DNA of 64,000 nucleotides from Prorocentrum cordatum (GCA_963575745.1 CAUYUJ010009768.1:270914-334913), one strand, 5' to 3'. Shown: positions 33,929 through 44,169, counted from the first letter of the stretch. Notes: generated by a model not told the origin, from the letters alone. Made by a program: numbers and translations.

Positions 33929-33968
33929 GCATCAGCATCATCATCATCATCATCATCATCATCTTTAG
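31400..33968. repeat. Very long imperfect (CAT)n tract
   Basis: About 2.6 kb of CAT/CAG/CGT triplets, purest at 31,588-31,675, 32,290-32,330, 32,810-32,845 and 33,390-33,460, with a CTC insertion at 33,268-33,292. Its lower-strand frame continues into a LINE remnant (next entry). Confidence 0.95.
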
Positions 33969-34356
33969 CAGCATCATCAGCCCCATACACTATGAGCTCA
34001 ATATTGTCCGCCCCATATTTCACAAATCCCCATCCTGCCCGCGTCGATTCTGGCCGAAACCAAGACTTCTGACACGCACCGTCGGTGAAGATGTTTCCTG
34101 TGACGCTCTCCAGGGAGTCGTACTCAACATGCCATCTCTGACTGTCATCACGCCTCAGCAAAGGGTGGGAAGCATGACCTTGGTGCAAGACCTCTTGTCC
34201 AGAACCAGGAGCTTTCCCTCGCAGCGGGCAGACCCCGCACGCCAATACTGCCTGTAGCCTCTGCGCGCTGCCGTGCTCGCCGAGGACATTCCCAAGCAGT
34301 ATGATAATCAGCACATTGCTCATGCGCGCAGTGTGTACAGCACGAAGTAGGGACAT
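33969..34356 (-). pseudogene. LINE zinc-knuckle and RNase H fragment between two microsatellites
   Basis: On the minus strand, one frame (34,260-34,356) reads YVPTSCCTHCAHEQCADYHT followed by AWECP, a C-x2-C...H-x4-C knuckle of the type that precedes RNase H in dinoflagellate LINEs. The next frame then reads GNIFTDGACQKSWFRPESTR and AGWGFVKYGADNIELIVYGA. TDGA carries the first catalytic Asp of RNase H and RAGWGFV is its usual second strand. The remaining catalytic residues are missing because the reading frame runs straight into the GAT tract at about 33,968. At the other end a GGA tract begins at 34,366. So about 390 bp of LINE survives, truncated on both sides, with a frameshift between the two domains. 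Confidence 0.65.
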
Positions 34357-34365
34357 AGCCAGGAG

Positions 34366-34462
34366 GAGGGGGAGGAGGAGGAGGCGGAGGATGAGGAGGA
34401 GGAGGAGGACGCAAGGAGGTGGAAGATGAGGAGGTGGAAGGAGGAGGAGAGAGGAGGCCTCA
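34366..34462. repeat. (GGA)n microsatellite
   Basis: GGA/GAG triplets on plus, opposite in strand polarity to most tracts of the window. Confidence 0.9.
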
Positions 34463-34464
34463 TA

Positions 34465-34838
34465 GGAGGAGCAGCAGCAGCAGGATCAGCAGCAGGAGCG
34501 GCGTCGGCGGCGGGCTGTCCTGCTGCACCGCGGCGGGGGCCTCCGCATCGGAGCGGTCGGCCTCTCGGGCACTCTCCTGCCCCTCCCGGTGGCATCCCTC
34601 CTCCTCCTTCTCCTCCTCCTCCATAATGGAACTATCTCGCCCATGGTGGGGTCCGGGAAATGGCCGGCCCCCCTCAGCGCTCTGGTTTTTAATACACAAG
34701 ATTTCCCGCGAACGGCTTCTCGCTTGGTATTTTTCCCAACCCTCCTTTGATGGGTATGCGTTTTGAATGGCACACTGTGGTCGCGTCCCTCCTCCTCCTC
34801 CTCCCGCCTCCCGCCTCCTCATGCCCTCTCTTCGCCGA
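34465..34838. other. Unassigned sequence
   Basis: Mixed sequence with short CTC patches (34,605-34,620, 34,788-34,805). No recognised gene. Confidence 0.35.
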
Positions 34839-34840
34839 CC

Positions 34841-35870
34841 CTGGGGGGCTGCGATCTGCGAAACTGTCGCCACTTTCGAGGGCTGCTGGTGGGTCCTGCG
34901 GAGTGAGGCACCGCGCGGACCTGAGCGGGACCTCGCCGTCCCTGGGGGGCTGCGATCTGCGAAACTGTCGCCACTTTCGAGGGCTGCTGGTGGGTCCTGC
35001 GGAGTGAGGCACCGCGCGGACCTGAACGGGACCTCGCCGTCCCTGGGGGGCTGCGATCTGCGAAACTGTCGCCACTTTCGAGGGCTGCTGGTGGGTCCTG
35101 CGGAGTGAGGCACCGCGCGGACCTGAGCGGGACCTCGCCGTCCCTGGGGGGCTGCGATCTGCGAAAATGTCGCCACTTTCGAGGGCTGCTGGTGGGTCCC
35201 TGCGGAGTGAGGCACCGCGCGGACCTGAGCGGGACCTCGCCGTCCCTGGGGGGCTGCGATCTGCGAAACTGTCGCCATTTCGGGGCGTCCTGCCTTGAGC
35301 GGGACCTCGCCGGGGGGCTGCGATCTGCGAAACTGTCGCCACTTTCGAGGGCTGCTGGTGGGTCCTGCGGAGTGAGGCACCGCGCGGACCTGAGCGGGAC
35401 CTCGCCGTCCCTGGGGGGCTGCGATCTGCGACCGCGAGGAAGCTGAGCCGACGATCTGTCGCCACTTTCGAGGCTGCCTGCGGAGTCCTGAGCGGGAGCG
35501 ATCTGCGGCCACTTTCGAGGGCTGCTGGTGGGTCCTGCGGAGTGAGGCACAACGCAGACCTGAGCGGGACCTCGCCGTCCCTGGGGGGCTGCGATCTGCG
35601 AAACTGTCGCCACTTTCGAGGGCTGCTGGTGGGTCCTGCGGAGTGAGGCACCTCGCGGACCTGAGCGGGACCTCGCCGTCCCTGGGGGGCTGCGATCTGC
35701 GAAGCTGTCGCCACTTTCGAGGGCTGCTGGTGGGTCCTGCGGAGTGAGGCACCGCGCGGACCTGAGCGGGACCTCGCCGTCCCTGGGGGGCTGCGATCTG
35801 CGAAATTGTCGCCACTTACCAGGCAGATCTGAGCGGGACATCGCAATCCTTGGGGGGCTTCGAGCCTCAC
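34841..35870 (+). repeat. 101-bp satellite array, about 10 copies
   Basis: CTGGGGGGCTGCGATCTGCG starts copies at 34,841, 34,942, 35,043, 35,144, 35,246, 35,411, 35,581, 35,682 and 35,783, with two rearranged or truncated copies at about 35,300 and 35,440-35,520. Spacing is 101 bp (102 once). Units are nearly identical. As 101 is not a multiple of three, each unit shifts frame; all three minus-strand frames are open across the array (451, 405 and 360 residues) and repeat the same three peptides in rotation. Confidence 0.95.
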
Positions 35871-35984
35871 GAATGCCGCTCGCAGAAGTATATGCGCCCA
35901 TGTCACGTCATCACCTCCGTGTAACGTCTCCCAAGCTACTCATGCCCCGCATTGCGCAGGAGTTGGGTACGTCGCCAGGGTAAT

Positions 35985-36151
35985 TTCGAAATGATGCTCT
36001 CGTTGAAGCGCTGGCCTGATTTTCGGGCTACTGCTCGTTCCAAATCGTACTCTCGCTGCAACGCTGGCCTCATTTCCGAGCTTCCGCTCATTCCGAATCG
36101 TGCTCCCGCTGCAGCGTTGGCGTCATTATTTCCAGCGCCATGCCACCGCCA
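35985..36151 (+). repeat. Direct duplication copy 1, with internal 48-bp repeats
   Basis: TTCGAAATGATGCTCTCGTT through GCGTTGGCGTCATTATTTCC. The inner unit GCTC(A/G)TTCCGAATCGTGCTCC recurs about every 48 bp. A matching copy is at 36,355-36,521. Confidence 0.8.
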
Positions 36152-36354
36152 CGACCTGGTTTCCGATCATTCCAAGGAAGCTCCAAAATCTCGAAAATGC
36201 CCCCCCCCCCCCGAAAAAACCATCGGAAGTGATTACACATTCGGTGCCGGTTCGTTGATTTTCTGCGCCGCAGAAGCCCCCCCACTGTGAGGCGTCGCCA
36301 CGCCATGCTATGTCAGGCTACGCGTCCTCATTTCCGCGCTTCCACGCTTGGGTT

Positions 36355-36521
36355 TTCTTTCGAAATGCTGCTCTCGCTGAAGCGCTGGCCTACTTTTCGG
36401 GCTACCGCTCGTTCCGAATCGTGCTCCCGCTGCAGCGCTGGCCTCATTCCGCACTTCCGCTCGTTCCGAATCGTGCTCCCGCTGCAGCGTTGGCGTCATT
36501 ATTTCCAGCGCCATGCCACGG
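36355..36521 (+). repeat. Direct duplication copy 2
   Basis: TTCGAAATGCTGCTCTCGCT through GCGTTGGCGTCATTATTTCC, nearly identical to 35,985-36,151 and extending to CAGCGCCATGCCAC in both. Confidence 0.8.
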
Positions 36522-36887
36522 CATGGTTTTCAGTCCTTCCAAATGGCTCAAAAAGTGAAACTGAATTCGATTGCGGTAAAATCTGGATCCTGTTCGGGCA
36601 ACCCGCGAACACTCCACGTTGGTGTTCGACAAAGACGAGGAGGGGCCAGCAGGTGGCCCTACATGTGCAGGCCCACCAATCACCATCCTTACCCAGACCA
36701 ATGCAAGGTGCACGCTGCGCCAAAATATTAGACCATAGGCGGGAGTCCCGCAATCATCCTGCATTGTAATTTGACAAGGATGATGGGGGTGCCCTGGCCC
36801 GCGCGGCGCACCTCGCGGGCGTCGCGCACATGGCTGGCATCTGCATTGTTTTCCGATGGCTGTCGATGGCAGCCCCTGTCCATGCTG

Positions 36888-37385
36888 AGACTCGGGTGCT
36901 ACTTGTGTGTTGGGAGGGCGGGTGGGAGTGGGCGAGACGGATTGCGGATTCTGGGTAGTTTGATCACTGCTCCTCATGATGGCCACTCCGCCGCGATTGT
37001 TCTTTGGCTTTCGATGGGGATGGCGGAGCCGACATGCTTCTCGATGTGCGGGGGCGCACCTGGCACACTCTGCGCGTGCCCCGAACGTGGCGCACCTGGC
37101 GTGGCTGGAGCATGCGGCACACTTGGCGCACGTGGAGCACATGGCGCATCTGGCGCGCCACGCGTGCCTGGCACGCTTGGGCCCAAGGGGCGCCTGGTGC
37201 GCGTGGCGCGCCCGCCGCGCGTGGCGGGCGCACCTCGCCCCAGCGTCGCGCACCTGGAACACGTATTGGTTTCCAGTATCTGCTCATCCAAAGACGACCG
37301 GTGAGTATGCTGAGACTCAAGTAATACATATGTGCTGGGAGGGCGGGCGGGAGTGAGCCAAACAGTTTGCGTCTGGGAGAGGTGT
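36888..37385 (+). repeat. Direct repeats of about 75 bp flanking a GGCGCACCTGGC-type degenerate array
   Basis: ATGCTGAGACTC...TGTG(T/C)TGGGAGGGCGGG(T/C)GGGAGTG occurs at 36,887-36,935 and 37,308-37,357. Between them (37,055-37,255) the text is degenerate TGGCGCACCTGGC units giving open frames in every phase. Confidence 0.6.
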
Positions 37386-37439
37386 CTTGACCCCTTCCCC
37401 TGCCCCTGGGCGTCCCGCGAATTGTCAGAGGGCCCCAGA

Positions 37440-38045
37440 TAACCCAAGGTGGGCCCAAGAGGGCCCCAGATAGACCAAGATAGCCTCCCAGACGGTCCAA
37501 GATAGCGTAAGATCGCTCAAGATGGCTTCCAACGTACTCCTGGAGGTGCCAAAAACGCTCCAAGACAGGTCCAAGGCTTTAGTGGCTCCCGGTACGCACC
37601 TACCAGGCCAAAATCCTTCCATAGTCCGAAAGGAATCTATCAATTTGACCGTCTCGCCCGTTCGCTTCCGATGGCCTTCCGAGGCCTCAAGATACCTCCA
37701 AGAGCTCCAAGAGGGCCCACGAGAGACCCAAGAGGGCCAACGAGGGCTCCAAGACAGCCCCAAGAGCGCCCAAGAGCGTTCCATGAACGCCCCGAGAAAG
37801 CCCCAAGAGAGCCCCGAGAGTTGATTTTACGGGCTCTGGAGGGGCAACGCCAAGAAGGCATCCAAGGTCCCCAGGAAGGCCACGAGGAGGCCCCAAGAAG
37901 CCCCCACGGGGCCCTCAAGAGGCCCCCAAGAGGCCAGCAAGAAGCCCCAAGAGGCCCAAGAGCCCCCAAGAGTCCCCAAAGACGCCCTAAGAGGCCACCA
38001 AGAGCCCCAGACGACTGCGAGAGGCATCCAAGAGGGATCGAATTC
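37440..38045 (+). repeat. 'CCAAGA' repeat block
   Basis: Units such as CCAAGAGGCCCCAAGA surround an AT-richer core at 37,605-37,690 (CCAAAATCCTTCCATAGTCC onwards). Confidence 0.8.
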
Positions 38046-38261
38046 ACTGAGGTTCCCCGAGGTATCCAAATGACGCCACGCTCCCCCGAGAAGGCCAGCT
38101 CCCCTAGGCATCGTTCCTGGATGGGCTGGTGGGGATACGCAATGCGTCAAAGATTTGAAGGCGAATGCAGCCGTGGCCACGAGAGGCCCCGGCAGAGCCC
38201 AAAAACGCGGAGGCACCTCGAACCTCGAAGTTCGACGAGACGAGGCGCCCGACTACGACGT

Positions 38262-38368
38262 CGGGAGCAGGGGACTGCCCCGGGAGCAGGGGGCTGCCCT
38301 GGGACCAGGGGGCTGCCCTGGGAGCATGGGGCTGCCCTGGGACCAGGCCAGGGGGCTGCCCTGGGATC
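38262..38368 (+). repeat. 20-bp minisatellite, 5-6 copies
   Basis: GGGGGCTGCCCTGGGACCAG and close variants, 20 bp apart, with one partial duplicate unit (CCAGGCCAGG). Confidence 0.85.
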
Positions 38369-38369
38369 G

Positions 38370-38920
38370 TAGGGAAGAGATGCCAACGCTGCGGAGCTGC
38401 GACAAACCCCATCGGAGCCTCTTGGAGCCCTCTTGCAGAAAATGTTGAGGGCTTCTCTAGTTGTACTTTTAAAAACAAAAAACAACAGTTGACCCCGATC
38501 GCTCGATAACTGCGTGCTCCGCAGGAGGAGACCCTGCCCCTCCTGGGAATTGCGCCCACAGGGGGGCCACTGACACTGACCCAGCGGCCTCTGGAGCGAT
38601 CGTGGGTGCGTGTGCTGCCAGGGGAGGCTCCGATGCCTCACGGCGCAAACGAGGCACCAACTTGCTCAGGAGGGGGGCAGGATAATAATCTTGAAGGATC
38701 CTTGAGGCCTGGCAAAGCTTCAGGTTGCGCACAGACAGCCTCCCCCGGGTAGTCCCAGCTGGCCTCAACTCGGGGGCGCTCAAACCTGGATCGGGGGAGG
38801 TGCCCTCCCCAAAATGCGGCCGGTGCCGCTTCGCCCGGCGGCGGAAATTTGCGATTTCCAATGGAAACGGAACCCGTCGCCACTCCACGCCCTCTCGATC
38901 CATGCTTGCGATCGCCTGGT
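38370..38920. other. Unassigned sequence
   Basis: Covered by long open frames on both strands (minus 38,469-39,479 is 336 residues), but composition explains this and I see no conserved motif. Confidence 0.35.
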
Positions 38921-38924
38921 CAAC

Positions 38925-39115
38925 AGGCCACCGGAGCAGCCCCCGCTGGCCTCCAGAGCCTTCCCGAACAGTCCGGGGCGGTCTCGACGCCCCGGCGCCG
39001 CCTCCTGCGGCGCCCGTGGGCCGCTCCGTGCCCCGGGGGTTGGGGCGTCGAGGGACTCCCCGGACTGCTCGGGGGGCCCGTCGAGGCCAACTGGGCAATC
39101 TCGGGTGGCCCGTGG
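38925..39115. repeat. Imperfect long inverted repeat with inner hairpin
   Basis: The reverse complement of 38,925-38,995 (GGGGCGTCGAG...CCCCGGACTG(T/C)TCGGG...GAGGCCA...GGTGGCC) matches 39,045-39,115 with substitutions. Inside lies a perfect 8-bp hairpin, GGCGCCGC-CTCCT-GCGGCGCC, near 38,995-39,016. Confidence 0.6.
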
Positions 39116-39119
39116 AGGC

Positions 39120-40140
39120 CCGCCAGGGCCCGCCTGGGGGGGGCTGCCGGCGCGCAGCCCGAGGCCTTCCCCTCGGGGCCCGTTCGGGGCCGCCACTTTG
39201 GAGCTGCGCGGGGCGACGGCTCCAGGGACCTATACGTTGCCCACTCCTTTCCGGGTCACAACTCGCGGCTCGGGCGGCCGCTCGGGACGATCCAGGCACG
39301 CCCGCAACGCCCTCGGCCAGGCAAAGCTGCTGGGAAGCACCCCGAGGCTGGACAACCGCCGAAAACGGCCGGAAACCTCGAACCAACTTTTCATGCTGAG
39401 TCCGTCCTAGAAGGCCCCAGGGCCCGGGAAAACCAAGGTGCCTGTATGGGGCCGCCAGCTTGGGACCGCGCTGCGCCACGGCGCCCGGGACGAGGACGGC
39501 GCGCCTCCGCGTGCGGGTCCTCCGCGGCCGCTGCGGCCGCCGCGCCCTCCTCGGCGCCCTCGGGCGCCCTCGGCAGCAACGACGCCTCTGCGGGTGCGGA
39601 GCGCGTGCGGGGCGGGCGCGGAGAGGGGGGGGGTCGTGTCCCTCGGAGGCGCTCTGGATGGCGCTCGAGCGGGTCGGCTTCCAGAACCCAGTGGTCCGAC
39701 GCTCTCACCCTCTGGGCCGCCTGGAAAGCTTCTCGTCGCCGCGGATGGATCCGCCTCGAGGTACTGGTCAAGCGCACCCGAGGGCACGTCCGGGGGCCTG
39801 CTTTGAGGGGGGAGGATGGGCCGACGGAGGAGGAGGAGGAGGAGGAAAAGAGGAAGAGCGAGCAGGGAGGGAGTAGGAAGGAAGAGGAATCCCAGCACCC
39901 ATTAGGGCGTGAGTGGTTAGAACTTTTCCTCTTCCAACCCCATTTTTTCCCCCCTGGGGGGCTCCACCTACCCCTTCTCCCTGGGTCTGGAGACGGGGGT
40001 GGCGAGGGGTCGAAACATCCCAAACGGCCTCGGCGAGAACGCCTGAATCGGTGATGTCATCAACGTTTTGTGCCAATTTTGGTATCGTGGAGGCTGGGGG
40101 TGGGGTGGGGGGGGGGGCGCATATTAAGTACCCCATCGTT
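39120..40140. other. GC-rich unassigned region
   Basis: Long overlapping frames in both directions caused by high G+C. Alanine-coding GCC runs lie at 39,525-39,545, a (GGA)n patch at 39,825-39,850 and a G-run at 40,095-40,120. No recognised gene. Confidence 0.35.
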
Positions 40141-40149
40141 TTGTGGCCG

Positions 40150-40425
40150 ATCACCTCCAAGATGGCCCTAAGACGGAACCCGATGCTCCCAAAGATGCCC
40201 CAAGAAGCACCCAGGAGGCCCCAACAGGCCTTCAAGATGCCCCCTGGACGCTCCGAAGAGACCCCCAAGAGGCCCGAAGAGGCTCCCCCGAGGCACCCCA
40301 AGAAGCTTCAAGAGGCCCCGGGGACTGCCAAGAGGCCCCCAAGACGCCCCAACAGGCCAATAAGAAGCCCTTCAGAGGCATCCGACGAGACACCGAGAAG
40401 CATGCAAGAGGCATCTGGCCTTTCT
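40150..40425 (+). repeat. 'CCAAGA' repeat block
   Basis: CCAAGAAGCACCCAGGAGGCCCC-like units, immediately before a (CA)n run. Confidence 0.75.
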
Positions 40426-40440
40426 ATTCGCCTTCCTGTA

Positions 40441-40460
40441 CACACACACACAGACACACA

Positions 40461-40500
<40 letters not shown>
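40441..40500. repeat. (CA)n microsatellite
   Basis: ACAC run with a few GACACA interruptions; the minus-strand frame reads Cys-Val repeats. Confidence 0.95.
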
Positions 40501-40502
<2 letters not shown>

Positions 40503-40589
40503 GCGAACCCGAGCCACCGAAAAGGCCGACGCTTAGATGCGCGCTAAGGCACAAATAGACCGCCCGCGCTCGAGGTGCGCGGGGAGAAA

Positions 40590-40609
40590 AGAGAGAGAGA
40601 GAGAGAGAG

Positions 40610-40641
<32 letters not shown>

Positions 40642-40660
40642 GAAAAAAAAAAAAGGGAGA
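40590..40660. repeat. (GA)n microsatellite followed by an A-run
   Basis: GAGAGA with two interruptions, then about 12 A residues near 40,643-40,654. Confidence 0.95.
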
Positions 40661-41370
40661 GAGAGCGCGCCCAACCCAGTTTCCGCGTTCCTGCGCTGCG
40701 CAGCGCGGCATTGAGGGGAAGGGAGGGAGCGCCCATACCAAGGAACCACCACATCCCAACATCCTCCATATCTGGATTTCCTCCGGGGACCCCCTTGAAG
40801 ATTCGGCCACGGCCAGCTAGCCGCGCCAATTCACACCGAGCTCCAACCTGCCTCTCACCAGCGGTTGCGGCGGGGACCCACTGGTTCGGAGGGAGGGAAC
40901 AAGCGGGTCCTCCGAGCTCCCCCATCCAATCTGAGCCCCCATGCCTCCACCGCCGCCCCCCGGAGGAAGGGAGAGGGGGGATGGGAAGGACGAAGAAGAA
41001 TTCTCCGATTCCAGAGCTCTGGGCTACCTGTAGGCGCCCGGCCGCGAGGCCCTGCTGCTTCGGCCACACGTCGCGGCCCCTCCGTCCTTAGCACACCCCC
41101 CATCAATTCCCCACCCGCAAGTGGCATGCTAGACGCTGAAAGGCGGGGAAGCAGAGGGGGGCCGGGGGGGGGCACGGCGGAGGAACAAGACGGGGATTTG
41201 AGATAATGAGGGAAGTACATAAAGCTCACTGCGTGCCCCCCCCCTCTGCCACTGCATGCCCTGCTTGCTGAGACCGACCGTACCAGCGTTACACAGCAGG
41301 GGCTTGCTGCGCACAGCAACTTGACATGCCGCACGGAGGCGGAGGGAGAGCCTCGCTCAGAAGCCTGTCT
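40660..41370. other. Unassigned sequence downstream of the processed pseudogene
   Basis: No recognised gene. In the orientation of the pseudogene it would be 3' flank or 3' UTR; no clear poly(A)-derived T run marks the end of the insertion. Confidence 0.35.
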
Positions 41371-41371
41371 G

Positions 41372-42551
41372 TCACTTGTTCAGAAACCTTCTGCGTCTGG
41401 CCTCAAACCTGGCCTTCTTCAGGAGCGGCTCTCTTTCACGATCCAACTCTCTGGTTCGCGCAGTAGGTTCTGCAACTTCGCGCGCTGCCCGTTTACACTG
41501 GTCTGCCCTCGCTGTCTCCATTTTCAGCTGATCCCTCTCTGCTGCATCTTCAGGTGCACCCGCGGACATGGAAACGCGTTTTTGACCTGGGGCCCACTGT
41601 GCTCGCCTTTCGCCTGGGAGTTCTCGCGAAGCGGAAAATAAGCGTCGTGATGCTGATTCTTCTGATGCATGGCGATGCCCTCTGTGCAACCCTTACCCCG
41701 GATGCACAACATCACTTCTTTGCTCTGTTCTGCGCCTCGCTGTTCTTTACACTTCCTCCGGGCTAAGGCGCTGCCTTTCATCCTTGCCGATGACATGGTC
41801 ACCCTTAGGCTCGCCTCCAGCGGGCAAACGGGGCCAGCCGCACCAAGGATTTCAGACTCCGTCACCTGCGGGTCCACTGTCTCGTCGTAGGCAGTCTCTG
41901 CGCGTGTGGCCTCGAAACCTGGAAGGCGAGATGTTGGTACACCCCACGCAAGCTTCGCTCCTCGCCCCTGCGTTGGCTGCCGTCGATGGTGCATGCGACG
42001 GGCGCCATTATGCGCGGACGTCCCAGAGCACGCTTCTGAGGTCAATGAGCTTGTCCTGCGCAACTTGGAGCTGATATGCCAGAACCTCCTGAGCCGTGGA
42101 GGCCTGGCTGGGCTGGTCCCCAGCCCTTCCTATGAGCGTGCGCCAATCTGCTGTTCACTGCTGATGTCTCCGATGAAGCGGGGCACCACTAGCGAAGTTG
42201 TCCCTTGGATATTTGATTCCATTTCACCAATGACGTTGCCCGCAAACTTCTCAACTTATGCACTCGAAATGTGACGAACGATGAGAAATGCATGACTGGC
42301 ATGACGGAGTCGCCTCGCCGTTCTAGAAGAAACGACGCCTTGCTAACGAAGTTTGCGCCCTGCTTGCTCGAAAACCTTCGGACTGCATTCCCGTGAGATG
42401 GGCGAGACATCGGAAAAGATCGCCATGGAGATCGAAAACAAGCCCGTGTTGGGGAACCGACACGGGAGAGAAGAAATGAATATGCAATACTGCTGTGCCC
42501 CGCCTGGCCCAAGGCTGGGGGCCTTGGGTCTTGAGCCAAAAATGGCTACGA
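41372..42551 (-). pseudogene. Spliced-leader-bearing processed pseudogene, family unknown
   Basis: It begins (minus strand) with a spliced-leader relic (42,530-42,551), as expected for a reverse-transcribed, trans-spliced mRNA reinserted in the genome. Downstream text is protein-like but broken by frameshifts and stops. At about 42,125-42,260 it reads EKFAGNVIGEMESNIQGTTS and VVPRFIGDISSEQQIGA. Near 42,010-42,110 it reads AQEVLAYQLQVAQDKLIDLR. The frame 41,524-42,063 reads FEATRAETAYDETVDPQVTE and SKEVMLCIRGKGCTEGIAMH. The frame 41,372-41,600 reads AAERDQLKMETARADQCKRA and a basic end, KKARFEARRRRFLNK, before a stop. Several segments look like coiled coil. I do not recognise the parent protein. 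Intron loss cannot be shown without the parent gene. Confidence 0.6.
42530..42551 (-). other. Relic dinoflagellate spliced leader
   Basis: The minus strand reads CGTAGCCATTTTTGGCTCAA followed by G, preceded by T. The canonical dinoflagellate leader (22 nt) has four T residues where this has five and C at the 5' position; the rest is identical. A leader encoded at the 5' end of a gene-like sequence, rather than in an SL RNA gene, is the known mark of mRNA retroposition in dinoflagellates. There is no donor GT with SL RNA structure after it (CAAGACCC follows), so it is not an SL RNA gene. Confidence 0.75.
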
Positions 42552-42599
42552 ACCGCCTAATCCTCCTCTTCCTCCCTCCTCCCGCCTCCCTCCTCCCTC

Positions 42600-43098
42600 C
42601 TCTCCCTCCCCTCTTCATATTGTTCTTCCTCCTCCTCCTCCTCCTCCTCCTCCTCCTCCTCCTCCTCCTCCTCCTCCTCCTCCTCCTCCTCCTCCTCCTC
42701 CTCCTCCTCCTCCTCCTCCTTCCTCCTCCTCCTCCTCCCCCTCCCCCTCCCCCTCCTCCTCCCCCCCCTCCCCCTCCCCCTCCCCCGCCTCCTCCTCCTC
42801 CTCCTCCTCCTCCGCCTCCTCCTCCTCCTCCCCTCCTCCTCCTCCTCCCCCTCCTCCTCCTCCTCCTCCTCCTCGTCCTCCTCCTCCTCCTCCTCCTCCT
42901 CCTCCTCCTCCTCCTCCTCCTCCTCCTCCTCGTCCTCGTCCTCGTCCTCCTCCTCCTCCTCCTCCTCCCTCCTCCTCCTCCTCCTCCTCCTCCTCCTCCT
43001 CCACCTCCTCCTCCTCCTCCTCCTCCTCCTCCTCCTCCTCCTCCTCCTCTCCTCCCTCCTCCTCCTCCTCCTCCTCCTCCTCCTCCTCCTCCTCTCCC
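42600..43098 (+). repeat. Long (CTC)n microsatellite
   Basis: About 500 bp, pure at 42,630-42,720, with CCCCCT and CGT interruptions later. Poly-Leu/Pro on plus and Glu/Gly/Arg on minus. Confidence 0.95.
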
Positions 43099-43103
43099 TC
43101 TGG

Positions 43104-43504
43104 TTATTCCTCAATCCTCCCCCTCTTGGGGTAAGACGGTTCCCCAACCTTTCTTCCACTGCGTGCTGCCCGACATGCCTGATCAGGACAACTCGCGTGG
43201 GCAGCGTTTCTGTATGGGCCGGCGGAGTTACTTTTTTCCTCGCGGGCGCAAGCGGAAGCGCAGGCGCCGAGTTGAAAGGTCCGGGCCACGGGCCGATCAA
43301 ATTAGCAACGCGCGAGCCGAAACGCACAGCGACCGAGCCCGGAATCAGAACCTCCGCCGGTGGGGCAGCTGGCTGCGGCTGAGCTGGCTGAGCTGACTGC
43401 AAGCGGCCAGGGTAGCTGATGCACACGTGGGGGGGAATTGAATCCTGCACGCTAGGAGATGTCGTGACCTGGCCGGCGGGGTTACGCGAAGCGTCTACCC
43501 ACAA
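43104..43504 (-). CDS. Doubtful hypothetical coding region
   Basis: The minus frame reads PPHVCISYPGRLQSAQPAQP, VLIPGSVAVRFGSRVANLIG and TRVVLIRHVGQHAVEERLGN before running into the CTC tract as poly-Arg/Glu. The composition is protein-like but I recognise nothing, and the opposite strand is open too. Confidence 0.2.
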
Positions 43505-43629
43505 GTTCGGCGGGAGTCTACCTGGGAAGCAGCCGAGCCCAAATCAAGCCTGGGATCGACGGAGGGCTTCCTCACGTCGCTTCCTGCCCTCGTCGCAGGC
43601 CGCCGCCGCTAACGGGGTCCAGCGAAGAG

Positions 43630-43968
43630 GAGCGAGGAGAAGGGAGAAGGAGCGAGGAGCGAGGAGGAGCGAGAAGGTGCGAGAAGGAGCGAGCAGCGAG
43701 AAGGAGAGAAGGAGGACGAGGAGGAGCGAAGAGGGAGGAGGAGGAGGGAGGGATGAGGAAAAAGGAGGAAGAAGGAGGGAGAGCAAGGATGAGGAACGAG
43801 AACGAAAGAGGACAGAGGAGAGAGGAGGAGGGGGAGGAGGAGGAGAAGGAGAAGAAGGAGGAGAAGGAGGAGGGGGCGAAAGGGGCTGAGGAGGAGGAGG
43901 AGGAGGGGGAGGAGGGAAGGGAGGAGGAGGAGGAGGAGGAGGAGGAGGAGGAGAAGAGGGAAGATGCA
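43630..43968. repeat. Purine-rich GGAGC/GGAGGA tract
   Basis: First an AGGAGCGAG-type unit (43,630-43,730), then GGA/GAG triplets to 43,960. Confidence 0.9.
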
Positions 43969-44169
43969 GAGATCGTCGCAAATTATAAGGGAGGAGGGGG
44001 AGGAGTAGAGGGAGGACGGTGCTTAGATCTCTAGAGGCATCCGGGGACTTCCACGGGCCTCCAGCGCGGCACCCTGGTAGAACCTACGGCACGTCGATGT
44101 AGATGCGCATGCACAAACAACGACAGCCAGCGTGGACCCCAAGGGGAAGCTACTGCATTGTGAATGCGC

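Noticed and set aside
38469-40054. Overlapping long frames on both strands (336 residues minus, 401 residues plus)
   Set aside because: High G+C removes stop codons from several frames at once; no motif or consistent codon bias singles out one.
42530-42551. Spliced-leader RNA gene
   Set aside because: The leader is followed by CAAGACCC rather than a donor GT with the expected short structured intron-like tail, and no tandem copies are present.
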